DNA of 9,888 nt, taken from the NCBI GenBank assembly GCA_003553005.1, contig PUPG01000080.1, positions 1 to 9,888 on the forward strand, given 5' to 3'. The DNA comes from Bacteroidales bacterium. GTDB lineage: Bacteria > Bacteroidota > Bacteroidia > Bacteroidales > UBA7960. A program made the translations under genes and the position numbers. This document shows, one piece after another, positions 1 to 7,507 of the stretch (its first letter is position 1; each line of letters opens with the position of its first letter). The notes beneath the pieces were generated by a model. The model had not been told where the DNA came from. It did no database searches and worked only from the letters and a program-made list of their open reading frames with translations.

Positions 1-103
1 CCACGTTGGGTGCATGTACATACAGGTAAAACAGGACGCCTGCAACCGCTGCCAGGGCGAGCAATGCGCCAGCCACAATCTTGATCAGCAATGGGATTCT
101 CAT
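1..103 (-). CDS. mltG: Probable endolytic murein transglycosylase MltG, N-terminus only (gene continues past the left edge)
   Basis: Seen: an ATG at the high-coordinate end opens a 34-codon reading frame that runs off the window. It encodes MRIPLLIKIV, then an Ala/Leu/Val-rich membrane segment (about residues 5-28), then VHAPNV. Family knowledge: MltG is an inner-membrane lytic transglycosylase with one N-terminal membrane anchor and a YceG-like periplasmic domain that cleaves nascent peptidoglycan and limits strand length. Bacteroidota homologues have a short tail, an anchor and then a PNV-like motif. Neighbours: it lies 60 bp downstream of the GNAT gene on the same strand, behind dapF, which fits a cell-wall cluster. 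No catalytic residue is inside the window, so the name rests on the N-terminus and the context. Any other single-anchor envelope protein remains possible. Confidence 0.5.
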   Translation of the reverse strand, partial: MRIPLLIKIVAGALLALAAVAGVLFYLYVHAPNV

Positions 104-163
104 TGGCGTAAAATTAATCAACAAGTTAACATTCCGGCCCCGCGATGTTTCGTTGGTCATCGG

Positions 164-685
164 CTAAGTCAACAAAAGCTGCAAAAAATGCTCATCATGC
201 CAACCGTCCTTATGCAGCCGCCAGGCCTTCCTGGTGCCGGTTACTTCAAATCCTTTGTTTTGAAACAACCTGATGCTGCCTTCGTTCTGACTACCGATAC
301 CACAATGCAACTGTTTCAGGTGCAAAATATCCCTTGCATATGCTTTGATGATATCGATCGCCTCACTGGCATAACCCTTGCGTTGGTGCTGCGGGTCAAC
401 GATGATGCCCACGGCTGCACGTTTGTGATGGGGATCAAACTCAAACAGGTCAATGATGCCCACGCATGCCTTGTCGAGGTTCTCGATCATCAGGCGCAGC
501 TGTTTATCCCGGTAAATGTTGTTTTCTGCATGGAGAATATACTGTTCAAGATAAAAACGCGATATGGGGTTCAGGTGGTTGCTGACGACCCACATCTCCG
601 CATCGTTTTCATACCTGTACAAATGGTCCAGGTCTTCGATTTCGACCGGGCGCAACCGTATGTGTTTTCCTTCCAGTGGTTTCAT
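164..685 (-). CDS. GNAT-family N-acetyltransferase (RimJ/RimL/SpeG-like), substrate unknown
   Basis: A 173-residue single-domain protein, the usual length for this family. It opens with the common GNAT start (IRLRPVEIEDLDHLYRYEND, residues 9-28). The acetyl-CoA pyrophosphate-binding motif A is at 99-110, with Q101-R102-K103-G104-Y105-A106 as the Q/RxxGxG/A loop. Motif B is NEGSIRLFQNKGF at 134-146. The enzyme should transfer acetyl from acetyl-CoA to an amine in the cytoplasm. The general layout resembles RimJ/RimL protein-N-terminal acetyltransferases and SpeG spermidine acetyltransferase, but sequence alone does not fix the acceptor. Its ATG overlaps the dapF stop codon (ATGA, 4 bp), which implies translational coupling and fixes the start. 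The probable mltG follows 60 bp downstream. A link to cell-wall metabolism is inferred from position only. Confidence 0.88.
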   Translation of the reverse strand: MKPLEGKHIRLRPVEIEDLDHLYRYENDAEMWVVSNHLNPISRFYLEQYILHAENNIYRDKQLRLMIENLDKACVGIIDLFEFDPHHKRAAVGIIVDPQHQRKGYASEAIDIIKAYARDILHLKQLHCGIGSQNEGSIRLFQNKGFEVTGTRKAWRLHKDGWHDEHFLQLLLT

Positions 686-1533
686 TGGTCCAGTTCCATT
701 TGCGATATTTCCCCGCTGTACACCTTTGCAGCCGGACCTTCGAGCGTGATCCCGGTGTACTTATCCGTGCCTTTTGCGGGCGGTGCAAAGGACACGTGCA
801 ACTCACCACCTTTGGTCAGCAACGATAGGGACTCCTTATTTATTACATTCATATGGTGCGCAGCGATGGCCACTGCGGTGACTCCGCTGCCACAGGACAG
901 GGTTTCATTTTCCACGCCCCGTTCAAAGGTTCTTACATAAAGGTTGCCATTTCCCAGGTTTTCCACAAAATTCACGTTGACCCCCTGGGGTTGCCACCTC
1001 ACGTCATTCCGGATGCGTCGCCCATGCATCGCGACGTTGATGTCGTCGATCTTTTCTGCAAAGATAACCACATGCGGTGAGCCGGTATCTACAAAACAGG
1101 CGATCCGGTCAAACGGTTCATGCGCCTGGATTTTATCGGGCGCGGTTACATCCATGAGTGAAATGCGGACGTGCACCTGGTGGTCACCTGCTGCCATTAC
1201 GGTGGCCTGATGGATACCGTCAGCAGCAGAAAAATGCAGTTGTTCTTTGTGCACGATGTGGTTCTGGTATATGAAAGCGATGGCGCACCGGCTGCCATTT
1301 CCGCAAAAGCTACCAGGCAGGCCGTCTGCATTAAAAAACCGCATCCGAAAATCCGTCTGCCGGTCTGGCTCAACCAAAATCAGTCCATCGGCACCAACTC
1401 CCAGATGCCTGTTGCACAGCCGGCTGATGATCTGCTGTCCGCTTTGCCCTGCGTGCGGGAAAGTCAGATCCCGGTTGTCAATGAGGATAAAATCATTGCC
1501 GGTGCCATGATATTTTTCAAAATGGATCCGCAT
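682..1533 (-). CDS. dapF: Diaminopimelate epimerase
   Basis: Cofactor-independent epimerase that converts LL- to meso-diaminopimelate, the last-but-one step of lysine synthesis and the source of the peptidoglycan cross-linking residue; cytoplasmic. The protein has 283 residues, within the normal range. Family landmarks are complete: GTGND at 10-14, the first catalytic cysteine Cys77 in FCGNGSRC (77-83 onward), the substrate-binding stretch GVNVNFV (184-190), Glu204-Arg205 in FERG, and the second catalytic cysteine Cys214 in ETLSCGSGVTA. The two-cysteine acid/base pair is therefore intact. The ATG at 1533 gives the family-type N-terminus (MRIHFEKYHGTGND). It is the first gene of a minus-strand unit, with a -7-like TACATTTG just upstream, and it overlaps the next gene by 4 bp. 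It is divergent from htrA. Confidence 0.97.
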   Translation of the reverse strand: MRIHFEKYHGTGNDFILIDNRDLTFPHAGQSGQQIISRLCNRHLGVGADGLILVEPDRQTDFRMRFFNADGLPGSFCGNGSRCAIAFIYQNHIVHKEQLHFSAADGIHQATVMAAGDHQVHVRISLMDVTAPDKIQAHEPFDRIACFVDTGSPHVVIFAEKIDDINVAMHGRRIRNDVRWQPQGVNVNFVENLGNGNLYVRTFERGVENETLSCGSGVTAVAIAAHHMNVINKESLSLLTKGGELHVSFAPPAKGTDKYTGITLEGPAAKVYSGEISQMELDQ

Positions 1534-1842
1534 TTGCTGTGTTTTTCAGTCCAAATGTAGCGAAAAATCAGTTAGCCACCTATACGAATGTCATGGGTGC
1601 CGCGGCGGAGTGATGTAAGTGCCAATCTGGCAGGCATGCTGTTATTCAGTCCACGGTGAAATACCTGAATATCGGCCTGGATGATGCAATTTTAGGTTTT
1701 GTTAAGAAAATTTGAGGTCCTAAGGCATATTTATTGATAAGAAAGGGGTAACGTGCAGGTGACATGCTGACTTAAAAAATGACGCACCTTGCATAAACAA
1801 TGTGTGAATACGGATTGTTAACCATTAAATAAAGCGTTAATC
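1534..1842. other. Divergent intergenic region between dapF and htrA
   Basis: This 309-base stretch carries no convincing gene on either strand. It should hold the promoters of both divergent genes. On the dapF side there is a TACATTTG -7 candidate. On the htrA side I see no clean TTG-N20-TAnnTTTG pair; the nearest is TAGGTTTTG at 1693-1701, off by one base in spacing. Two weak dyads are present: TGCCA-ATC-TGGCA at 1620-1632, and an imperfect stem TGCAGGTG (1754-1761) with CACCTTGCA (1785-1793), which has one bulged base. The last 40 bases before the htrA ATG are AT-rich without a strong Shine-Dalgarno site. Confidence 0.6.
1552..1559 (-). promoter_or_regulatory. Candidate -7 element of the dapF promoter (TACATTTG)
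   Basis: On the minus strand the sequence TACATTTG matches the Bacteroidota -7 consensus TAnnTTTG exactly and ends 18 bases before the dapF ATG. It would leave a leader of only about 10-12 nt. No clear TTG sits about 20 bases upstream at the expected -33 position, so this is a half-match only. Confidence 0.4.
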
Positions 1843-3327
1843 ATGAAAAAGCTTCTGGGTTTGTTTGTTGTTGCTGTGCTTGGCGGCTTGGTGGCTTTGG
1901 GCATTCAGCAATTCTACTTTACCCCCGAACCTGCGGGTCAGGAGGTCTCACATGTGATCCCTCACCGGACTGAGCGGATACCTGCTTCTTTGACCCGGCA
2001 TATGGAGAATTTTGCTGATGGTCTGCCGGACTTTACCGTGGTCTCTGAGATGACGGTCAATGCGGTGGTACATATTCAGTCAGAATTCGAACGCCAACGC
2101 AGTCCGCAACAGGATTTTTTTGGACCTGATGATTTTTTTGATTTCTTTTTTGGTCCGCGCAGAAGGCCATCGCCCGACAGGCCCCCGGCCATTGGTTCGG
2201 GAAGCGGGGTGATCCTTTCGCCGGATGGTTACGTGATCACCAACAACCATGTGATCGACAACGCCAGCAAAATTGAAGTGACCCTAAACGACAACCGGAT
2301 GTATGAGGCGGAGCTTATTGGCGCCGACCCCACTACAGATATTGCCTTGCTGAAGATAGACGAGGAGGATCTTCCATATCTTGAGTTTGGAAATTCAGAC
2401 GATGTCCTGGTGGGCGAATGGGTGCTGGCCATCGGCAACCCTTTTAACCTGGAGTCTACGGTTACTGCGGGCATTGTCAGTGCCAAAGGCCGCAATATTA
2501 ATATTCTTACAGACACCCTGGCCATCGAGTCTTTTATTCAGACCGATGCGGCTGTGAACCGGGGCAACAGTGGTGGCGCCCTGGTCAACACCCGCGGGGA
2601 GTTGATCGGCATCAATACGGCCATTGCCTCAACTACCGGCACATTTACGGGCTATTCATTTGCGATACCGGCCAATATTGCGAGCAAAGTGGCGGAAGAC
2701 ATCCTGGAGTACGGAGAGGTTCAGCGAGGCATGTTGGGTGTGACCATATCGCCGCTCACCAGCCGCGAGGCTGAACAACGTGGTCTGGGTGTGATCCGTG
2801 GCGCGTATGTGGAGCGTGTGGGAGAGGGTAGTGCTGCTGACGAAGCTGGCATTGAGGAAGGTGATGTGATCCTGCGCATTGACAACAGCGAGGTCCGCAA
2901 CCCTGCAGACCTGATCGAAGCAGTTGGCCGCAAACGTCCGGGTGACGATGTGCTTGTGAGGTATTACCGGGATGGTCAGGAAAGCGAAACCACAGCCACG
3001 CTTAAGAACATTTACGGAGAGGTGTCCCGCGTGACCAGGGATGACCGCGAGGTTACGGAAATGCTCGGTGCCCGACTTGAAGCTGCCTCTGATCAGACCC
3101 TGGAACAATTGAATATCGATCATGGTGTGCGTGTAGCCAGCCTGTCGCGTGGTGTGCTCAGCAATGCCGGCATCCGGCAGGGCTTCATCATTACCCATAT
3201 CGATAACCAGGAGGTGCATCATCCGGATGACGTCGGGGCAATCCTGGAAGACAGAACGGGTGGCGTGCTCATTGAAGGGGTGACACCGGACGGTACCCGC
3301 GCATACTATGGCATTGGATTGGAGTAA
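1843..3327 (+). CDS. htrA: HtrA/Deg-family periplasmic serine endopeptidase with two PDZ domains
   Basis: Envelope quality-control protease that degrades or refolds damaged exported proteins. The 494 residues contain an N-terminal membrane/signal segment (about 4-26), a linker, and a trypsin-like domain (about 65-285). The catalytic triad is complete: His136 in TNNHVID, Asp166 in DPTTDIALLKI and Ser243 in GNSGGALVN. Two PDZ domains follow, about 292-390 (with RGMLGV at its start) and a more divergent one at about 400-490. Residues 88-113 form a Phe/Asp-rich then Arg/Pro-rich stretch between the first strands, the position of the LA loop in DegP. No obvious signal-peptidase site follows the hydrophobic segment, so it may stay membrane-anchored. 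DegP, DegQ and DegS cannot be told apart here, although two PDZ domains argue against DegS. The sigma factor gene follows 142 bp downstream with its own promoter. Confidence 0.96.
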   Translation: MKKLLGLFVVAVLGGLVALGIQQFYFTPEPAGQEVSHVIPHRTERIPASLTRHMENFADGLPDFTVVSEMTVNAVVHIQSEFERQRSPQQDFFGPDDFFDFFFGPRRRPSPDRPPAIGSGSGVILSPDGYVITNNHVIDNASKIEVTLNDNRMYEAELIGADPTTDIALLKIDEEDLPYLEFGNSDDVLVGEWVLAIGNPFNLESTVTAGIVSAKGRNINILTDTLAIESFIQTDAAVNRGNSGGALVNTRGELIGINTAIASTTGTFTGYSFAIPANIASKVAEDILEYGEVQRGMLGVTISPLTSREAEQRGLGVIRGAYVERVGEGSAADEAGIEEGDVILRIDNSEVRNPADLIEAVGRKRPGDDVLVRYYRDGQESETTATLKNIYGEVSRVTRDDREVTEMLGARLEAASDQTLEQLNIDHGVRVASLSRGVLSNAGIRQGFIITHIDNQEVHHPDDVGAILEDRTGGVLIEGVTPDGTRAYYGIGLE

Positions 3328-3371
3328 AACCAACATAAGCGGTATTTCCGTGCAATAATGGCGCGCAGGAA

Positions 3372-3402
3372 TTGCCACTTACGAAAAATTTTTGTACCTT
3401 TG
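3372..3402 (+). promoter_or_regulatory. Bacteroidota-type primary promoter for rpoD (TTG-N20-TACCTTTG)
   Basis: TTG at 3372-3374 is followed after exactly 20 bases by TACCTTTG at 3395-3402, an exact match to the -7 consensus TAnnTTTG. Both the elements and the spacing fit the promoter class read by the Bacteroidota housekeeping sigma factor, so the gene may be transcribed by its own product. Transcription should start a few bases after 3402, giving a leader of about 60 nt before the ATG at 3470. Confidence 0.75.
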
Positions 3403-3436
3403 AGGGTTTTTTCCCACTCCGGGCGAAAAAGCCCTC
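3402..3436 (+). repeat. Inverted repeat over the presumed rpoD start site
   Basis: GAGGGTTTTTT (3402-3412) can pair with AAAAAGCCCTC (3426-3436) as an 11-bp stem with one G-U pair and a 13-base loop. A shorter alternative hairpin, GGGC-GAAAAA-GCCC (3421-3434), uses part of the same sequence. The left arm begins on the last base of the -7 element, so a transcript from this promoter would contain only part of it. No T-tract follows the right arm, so it does not look like a normal terminator for htrA. Confidence 0.45.
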
Positions 3437-3469
3437 ATTTAACCTTCTTAAATACAGGAAAACAGCTAT

Positions 3470-4336
3470 ATGCGACAACTGAAAATTTCTAAGTCAATAA
3501 CCAATCGTGATACGGCGTCACTGGATAAGTATTTGCAGGAGATTGGCAAGGTCCCGTTGATATCGGCGGAGGAAGAGGTTCAACTGGCCCAGCGCATCAA
3601 ACAGGGTGACCAGGTGGCACTGGAAAAGTTGACCAAAGCCAACCTGCGTTTTGTGGTCTCTGTGGCCAAACAGTATCAGAACCAGGGTCTTAGCCTGCCA
3701 GACCTGATCAACGAGGGCAACCTCGGGCTGATCAAGGCAGCCAAGCGTTTTGATGAAACACGTGGGTTTAAGTTTATCTCCTATGCCGTCTGGTGGATCC
3801 GCCAATCCATTTTGCAAGCTTTGGCTGAACAGTCGCGAATTGTGCGCTTGCCTTTGAACCAGGTAGGTTCGCTGAACAAGATCAAAAAAGAAGCTTCCAA
3901 ACTCGAACAGCAATATGAGCGGCCGCCATCTGCCGAAGAACTGGCGAATGCCCTGGATGTCAATGAAGACAAGATCACAGAATCCTTCAGGATTTCCACC
4001 CACCACGTATCTGTTGATGCGCCCCTGGTGCAGGGTGAAGATGCCAGCCTGCTGGATGTGTATGTCAACAACGACTCTCCCAATGCCGACTCCAGCCTGA
4101 TCCACGAATCACTCGCCCGGGAGATTCAACGTTCCCTGGCCACCCTGACGGAAAAAGAGCGGGACGTGATCAACCTCTATTTTGGCATTGGCATGAATCA
4201 CGGGCTTACACTCGATGAGATCGGCGCCAAATTTGACCTTACCCGGGAGCGGGTACGTCAAATCAAGGAAAAGGCCATTCGCCGGCTCAAACACACTTCC
4301 AGGAGCAAGCTTTTGAAAGCCTATCTTGGGCAGTAA
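3470..4336 (+). CDS. rpoD: Primary (housekeeping) RNA polymerase sigma factor, short Bacteroidota type
   Basis: Sigma-70 group protein that directs core RNA polymerase to housekeeping promoters. At 288 residues it is much shorter than E. coli RpoD because region 1.1 and the non-conserved insert are absent, the normal state of the Bacteroidota primary sigma. Domains in order: region 1.2 (about 15-47, [19 protein letters not shown]); region 2 (about 50-120), with [12 protein letters not shown], the core-binding [20 protein letters not shown] and the -10 recognition helix [15 protein letters not shown] (100-114); region 3 (about 128-205); and region 4 (about 215-285), with the helix-turn-helix [20 protein letters not shown] (246-265). 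Every conserved region is intact. The ATG is preceded by an A-rich leader with a weak AGGA. It has its own promoter upstream and a strong intrinsic terminator directly after the stop, so it is probably monocistronic. Confidence 0.97.
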   Translation: MRQLKISKSITNRDTASLDKYLQEIGKVPLISAEEEVQLAQRIKQGDQVALEKLTKANLRFVVSVAKQYQNQGLSLPDLINEGNLGLIKAAKRFDETRGFKFISYAVWWIRQSILQALAEQSRIVRLPLNQVGSLNKIKKEASKLEQQYERPPSAEELANALDVNEDKITESFRISTHHVSVDAPLVQGEDASLLDVYVNNDSPNADSSLIHESLAREIQRSLATLTEKERDVINLYFGIGMNHGLTLDEIGAKFDLTRERVRQIKEKAIRRLKHTSRSKLLKAYLGQ

Positions 4337-4352
4337 GGCACAGCGACCACTT

Positions 4353-4393
4353 ATGGGCATGCAGGTTACGCTTACCGCTTGCCCATTTTTTTT
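4353..4393 (+). terminator. Rho-independent terminator after rpoD
   Basis: ATGGGCA (4353-4359) pairs with TGCCCAT (4380-4386). Inside this, after a T-T mismatch, GC (4361-4362) pairs with GC (4377-4378), and after a bulged A, GGT (4364-4366) pairs with ACC (4374-4376) around a 7-base loop. Eight consecutive T residues (4386-4393) follow directly. It lies 17 bases after the rpoD stop codon and separates that gene from the nucleotidase gene. Confidence 0.87.
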
Positions 4394-4424
4394 ATCTCTT
4401 TGTTACACTTAAACAACATCACCC

Positions 4425-6188
4425 ATGACCCGTTTCCCTGTGATCATCATTGCATTGCTGGCGATGTGGATGGCCATTCCCGTGGCAAGCAATGCCCGGG
4501 AAGTAAAAGTACAGGTAGCTGTCACCGCCGACGTACACGCGCGGTTGTTCCCCTATGACTTTGTGGCCAATCGTCCGGCCAAGACTTCCATGGCCAATGT
4601 CTACTACATGGTGCAATCCTTGCGGGCAAGGGATCGCAGCAACCTCATCCTCCTCGACAACGGAGACCTGATCCAGGGAACCCCCGCAGCTTATTATGCC
4701 AACTTCGTGCAGGAAACAGATCAGAATCTTTTCAGCCGGGTGATGAATTTCATGCGTTATGATGCGGCTACCATCGGCAATCACGACATTGAAGCCGGTG
4801 CGGAGGTGTATAACCGCATCCTGGAGGAGTTTAACTTTCCATGGCTTGGGGGCAACGTACTGGACGAGGAGACGGGTGAACCCTACTTTAAGCCATACAC
4901 CATCATTCAACGGCAAGGGGTAAAGGTTGCCGTGCTGGGGTTAACCACCACGGGAGTTCCGAGCTGGTTGCCGCCGCACTTATGGGAAGGCCTTGTCTTT
5001 GAAGATATGGTAGAAAGTGCGCAATATTGGGTAGACCACATCCAGGCCGAAGAAGAAGCGGACGCGATCATTGGATTGTTTCACAGTGGTTTTGGTCCCC
5101 TGGACCCTGACCCCGAGGACCATCCGCTGGAAAATGCATCTGGCTACATCGCAAAACACGTGCATGGTTTTGATGTGATCTTTTCCTCACACGACCATCA
5201 GCGGAGAATTCAAACCGTCAGCAACACGGCAGGAGATGATGTGCTGGTGATGGGCCCAGGGCACTTTGCTGAGCATCTGGCACTTGCTGAGTTGACCTTT
5301 AGGCGTGAATCCCGTCGTGCGCCTTTTGAGCTTAAAGACATCCGCGCTGAAATGATCTCCACAGACAAAGCTGTTCCCAGTCACCAGTTTATTCAGGAGT
5401 TTGAGGATGATGTGCAGGATATTCTGAATTTTGCCAATGAAGAGGTTGGCCGGATCAGCGAGGACATGCATTCTATCGAGTCGCTGTTTGGCAGCGCACC
5501 TTTCACCGACCTGGTGCATGAGATCCAGCTCGCGCTGACGGACGCCGAAATCAGTTTCACGGCTCCGCTCGCTTTCGACCAAACCATCAGGAAGGGCAAA
5601 CTGCACATGCGTGACTTTTTCCGTTTATACGAATACGAAAATTACCTCTATGCCATGGAGCTGACCGGCCAGGAGGTTCTGGATCACCTGGAGTTTTCGT
5701 ATGGCCTTTGGCTGAACAGGATGCTTGACGAAGACGATCACCTGCTAAATTTGCGCCGGGATGAACTGGGACGCATTCCTGAGGGCAGGCGTGGCAGGGG
5801 TGCCCTGCGCAACCCGCCGTATAATTTTGATTCTGCAGCCGGAATCAGGTATCGGGTCGATGTTCGCGAATCTGCAGGCGAACGGGTGGAGATCCTGGAA
5901 ATGGAAGATGGATCGGCCTTTGATCCGGAAGCGACCTATATTGTGGCCATCAACTCTTACCGTGGCAGTGGCGGCGGCGGACACCTTACCGAAGGCGCCG
6001 GCATTCCCCGAGAAGAACTATCCGATCGCATTGTCTTTACAAGCGAACGCGACCTGAGAAGCTACATGATCGAACACTTCAGGGAAATGGGTGCCTATGA
6101 CCCGGAAAGTCGCGATAACTGGAAGATCATCCCGGAAGACTGGGTTGAAAAAGGCCGGGAGAAAGACATGCCTTATTTGCGGCCCTGA
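4425..6188 (+). CDS. Secreted metallophosphatase / 5'-nucleotidase (UshA/CpdB family)
   Basis: A periplasmic or surface two-metal phosphoesterase that removes phosphate from nucleotides, probably for phosphate and nucleoside scavenging. The 587 residues start with a signal peptide (hydrophobic about 5-20, likely cut after SNA24, no lipobox). The calcineurin-like metallophosphatase domain (about 28-290) has all expected metal and catalytic residues: Asp36 and His38 in TADVHA, Asp81 in DNGDLIQG, Asn119-His120-Asp121 in IGNHD, His220 in LFHSG, and His256 and His258 in SSHDH. The 5'-nucleotidase C-terminal domain (about 345-545) carries LYEYENYLYAMELTGQEV and the glycine-rich substrate loop SYRGSGGGGH (511-520). 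That loop and the YEYENYLY stretch recall 2',3'-cyclic phosphodiesterase/3'-nucleotidases, but 5' versus 3' specificity is not decided. The gene sits behind the rpoD terminator with no clear promoter and converges on the aspartyl protease gene 29 bp away. Confidence 0.93.
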   Translation: MTRFPVIIIALLAMWMAIPVASNAREVKVQVAVTADVHARLFPYDFVANRPAKTSMANVYYMVQSLRARDRSNLILLDNGDLIQGTPAAYYANFVQETDQNLFSRVMNFMRYDAATIGNHDIEAGAEVYNRILEEFNFPWLGGNVLDEETGEPYFKPYTIIQRQGVKVAVLGLTTTGVPSWLPPHLWEGLVFEDMVESAQYWVDHIQAEEEADAIIGLFHSGFGPLDPDPEDHPLENASGYIAKHVHGFDVIFSSHDHQRRIQTVSNTAGDDVLVMGPGHFAEHLALAELTFRRESRRAPFELKDIRAEMISTDKAVPSHQFIQEFEDDVQDILNFANEEVGRISEDMHSIESLFGSAPFTDLVHEIQLALTDAEISFTAPLAFDQTIRKGKLHMRDFFRLYEYENYLYAMELTGQEVLDHLEFSYGLWLNRMLDEDDHLLNLRRDELGRIPEGRRGRGALRNPPYNFDSAAGIRYRVDVRESAGERVEILEMEDGSAFDPEATYIVAINSYRGSGGGGHLTEGAGIPREELSDRIVFTSERDLRSYMIEHFREMGAYDPESRDNWKIIPEDWVEKGREKDMPYLRP

Positions 6189-6217
6189 ATTTACGGCGGG
6201 AAAAGTTAAACTCCTGG

Positions 6218-7459
6218 CTAAAACAGGTCTTCACGCAGGCGGAAGTTGGCACGGATGATCTCGTTATCCCTGAGAAGGGTCATTGATACGCTTCGCCCCG
6301 CCCTTTCTGAGATGATATGCATGATGTCTTCCATGGTGAGCTGCACGTGAGTCCTGTCATTTAAGGTCACAATTTGATCTCCGGCACGTACCCCGGATTC
6401 ATAGGCCACGGATCCCGGACGCACATAGAGGATCATGAATTCACGCATATTGGCACCCCTGGCGACAATCTCCAATCCGCTCAGGTTTGTATGAAAAGGC
6501 TCACGGAAAAATGATCCTGGTCGAAATATCAATCTTTCTGCGGGATAGTCCAGGATGATGTCGAACCGCTTGATGATCCCACCGCCGATAATGCCTTCCC
6601 AGTCAATCTCCATTCCGTAAAACTCCAGAAACTCCGCATCGGGATACGACACGATGGGGGCAGGGATCTCCACATCACCAAGGAACAGGCTTTCAATCCT
6701 TCCCATCCTGCCCATTAGCTTGCCGCTGATGCCCTTGCCCAGGAAGCCCGCGATCGTATGATCCGACATGCCCATGTAGTCATTGTTGAGATATACCGGG
6801 TGGCTTGCACCAAGATCCAGCAACAAATGGGTGGTCAGGGTATCGCCATTTTGCCCGATGATCGTCGATTCTACATAGGGTTTGCCATGCACCAGCTGGA
6901 AAGGCAACTCCCTGCTTCCTCTGTAAGTCCGGTAATCACCCGTGCGGAAGACCCGGATGGACTCCGAGGCGTAGCTGATCTCCACCGGGAAATGTCGCAG
7001 GAAATCATAGCCAATGATGCCATACACCGGGAACCCGAACACCTCACTGAAGGAAAGAATGTCTTCCGGAACAACCACCATGTTCAGGCCGGTACCCGTG
7101 ATTCCCCGCATGCTGATCTTCACCTCTGAGGCCAGTGCTGCTTGCACAATGCCTTCACCACCGAGACCATAGATCAGGATTTCATCTTCAATGGTCAGGT
7201 TGGTCATGTGCGCAATGCGCGGTTCGGTGAGAATGGTGGTGTTCACCCCCGTGTCCAGGATAAAATGAAACGGCCCCTGGTCATTGATGTAGAGCGGCAT
7301 GACCGCCAGGTTATTGCTGACACGTATGGGGATGGTCACGGAACTTCTGTCGCGGTTAAACCGGAACTCGCCCTGGTGCTGGCCATTGGCAACTGTGGCA
7401 AATGCTACCAGGATAAACATCACGATGATCCTGTATATGGCGGCGGATTTTTTGATCAT
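6218..7459 (-). CDS. Secreted retropepsin-like aspartyl protease with C-terminal PDZ domain
   Basis: Probable exported aspartic peptidase; substrate unknown. The 413 residues have a signal peptide (Lys3-Lys4, hydrophobic about 9-24, likely cut near Gly26). Two retropepsin-like lobes follow. Lobe 1 has the active-site motif FILDTGVNTTILTE (Asp69-Thr70-Gly71) and closes with GIIGYDFLRHFPV (147-159). Lobe 2 has LLLDLGASHPVYL (Asp215-Leu216-Gly217) and closes with GIIGGGIIKRFDIILDY (289-305). A PDZ domain occupies about 328-398 (SVAYESGVRAGDQIVTLND). Both catalytic aspartates are present, but the second site reads DLG instead of DTG/DSG. Two lobes in one chain suggest a pepsin-like internal pseudo-dimer. 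The gene follows pyrD by 48 bp with no clear promoter or terminator between, so cotranscription is plausible. The family is common in Bacteroidota but poorly characterised. Confidence 0.88.
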   Translation of the reverse strand: MIKKSAAIYRIIVMFILVAFATVANGQHQGEFRFNRDRSSVTIPIRVSNNLAVMPLYINDQGPFHFILDTGVNTTILTEPRIAHMTNLTIEDEILIYGLGGEGIVQAALASEVKISMRGITGTGLNMVVVPEDILSFSEVFGFPVYGIIGYDFLRHFPVEISYASESIRVFRTGDYRTYRGSRELPFQLVHGKPYVESTIIGQNGDTLTTHLLLDLGASHPVYLNNDYMGMSDHTIAGFLGKGISGKLMGRMGRIESLFLGDVEIPAPIVSYPDAEFLEFYGMEIDWEGIIGGGIIKRFDIILDYPAERLIFRPGSFFREPFHTNLSGLEIVARGANMREFMILYVRPGSVAYESGVRAGDQIVTLNDRTHVQLTMEDIMHIISERAGRSVSMTLLRDNEIIRANFRLREDLF

Positions 7460-7507
7460 GGTGACTGAGATAAAACAAAAAATTTGCCAAAATATATGCT
7501 GATGGGC

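Noticed and set aside
14..940. 308-codon plus-strand open frame antisense to the GNAT and dapF genes
   Set aside because: It lies across two well-supported minus-strand genes with intact catalytic motifs, shows no recognisable domain and has a composition typical of a reverse-frame shadow.
2656..3378. 240-codon minus-strand open frame inside htrA
   Set aside because: It is antisense to the PDZ region of a complete HtrA protein and has no domain, signal peptide or start context of its own.
3518..4105. 195-codon minus-strand open frame inside rpoD
   Set aside because: It is antisense to conserved sigma regions; the opposite strand is fully explained by the sigma factor.
4393..4402. TATCTCTTTG as a -7 element for the nucleotidase gene
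   Set aside because: The spacing between TA and TTTG is four bases, not two, and it overlaps the end of the terminator T-tract.
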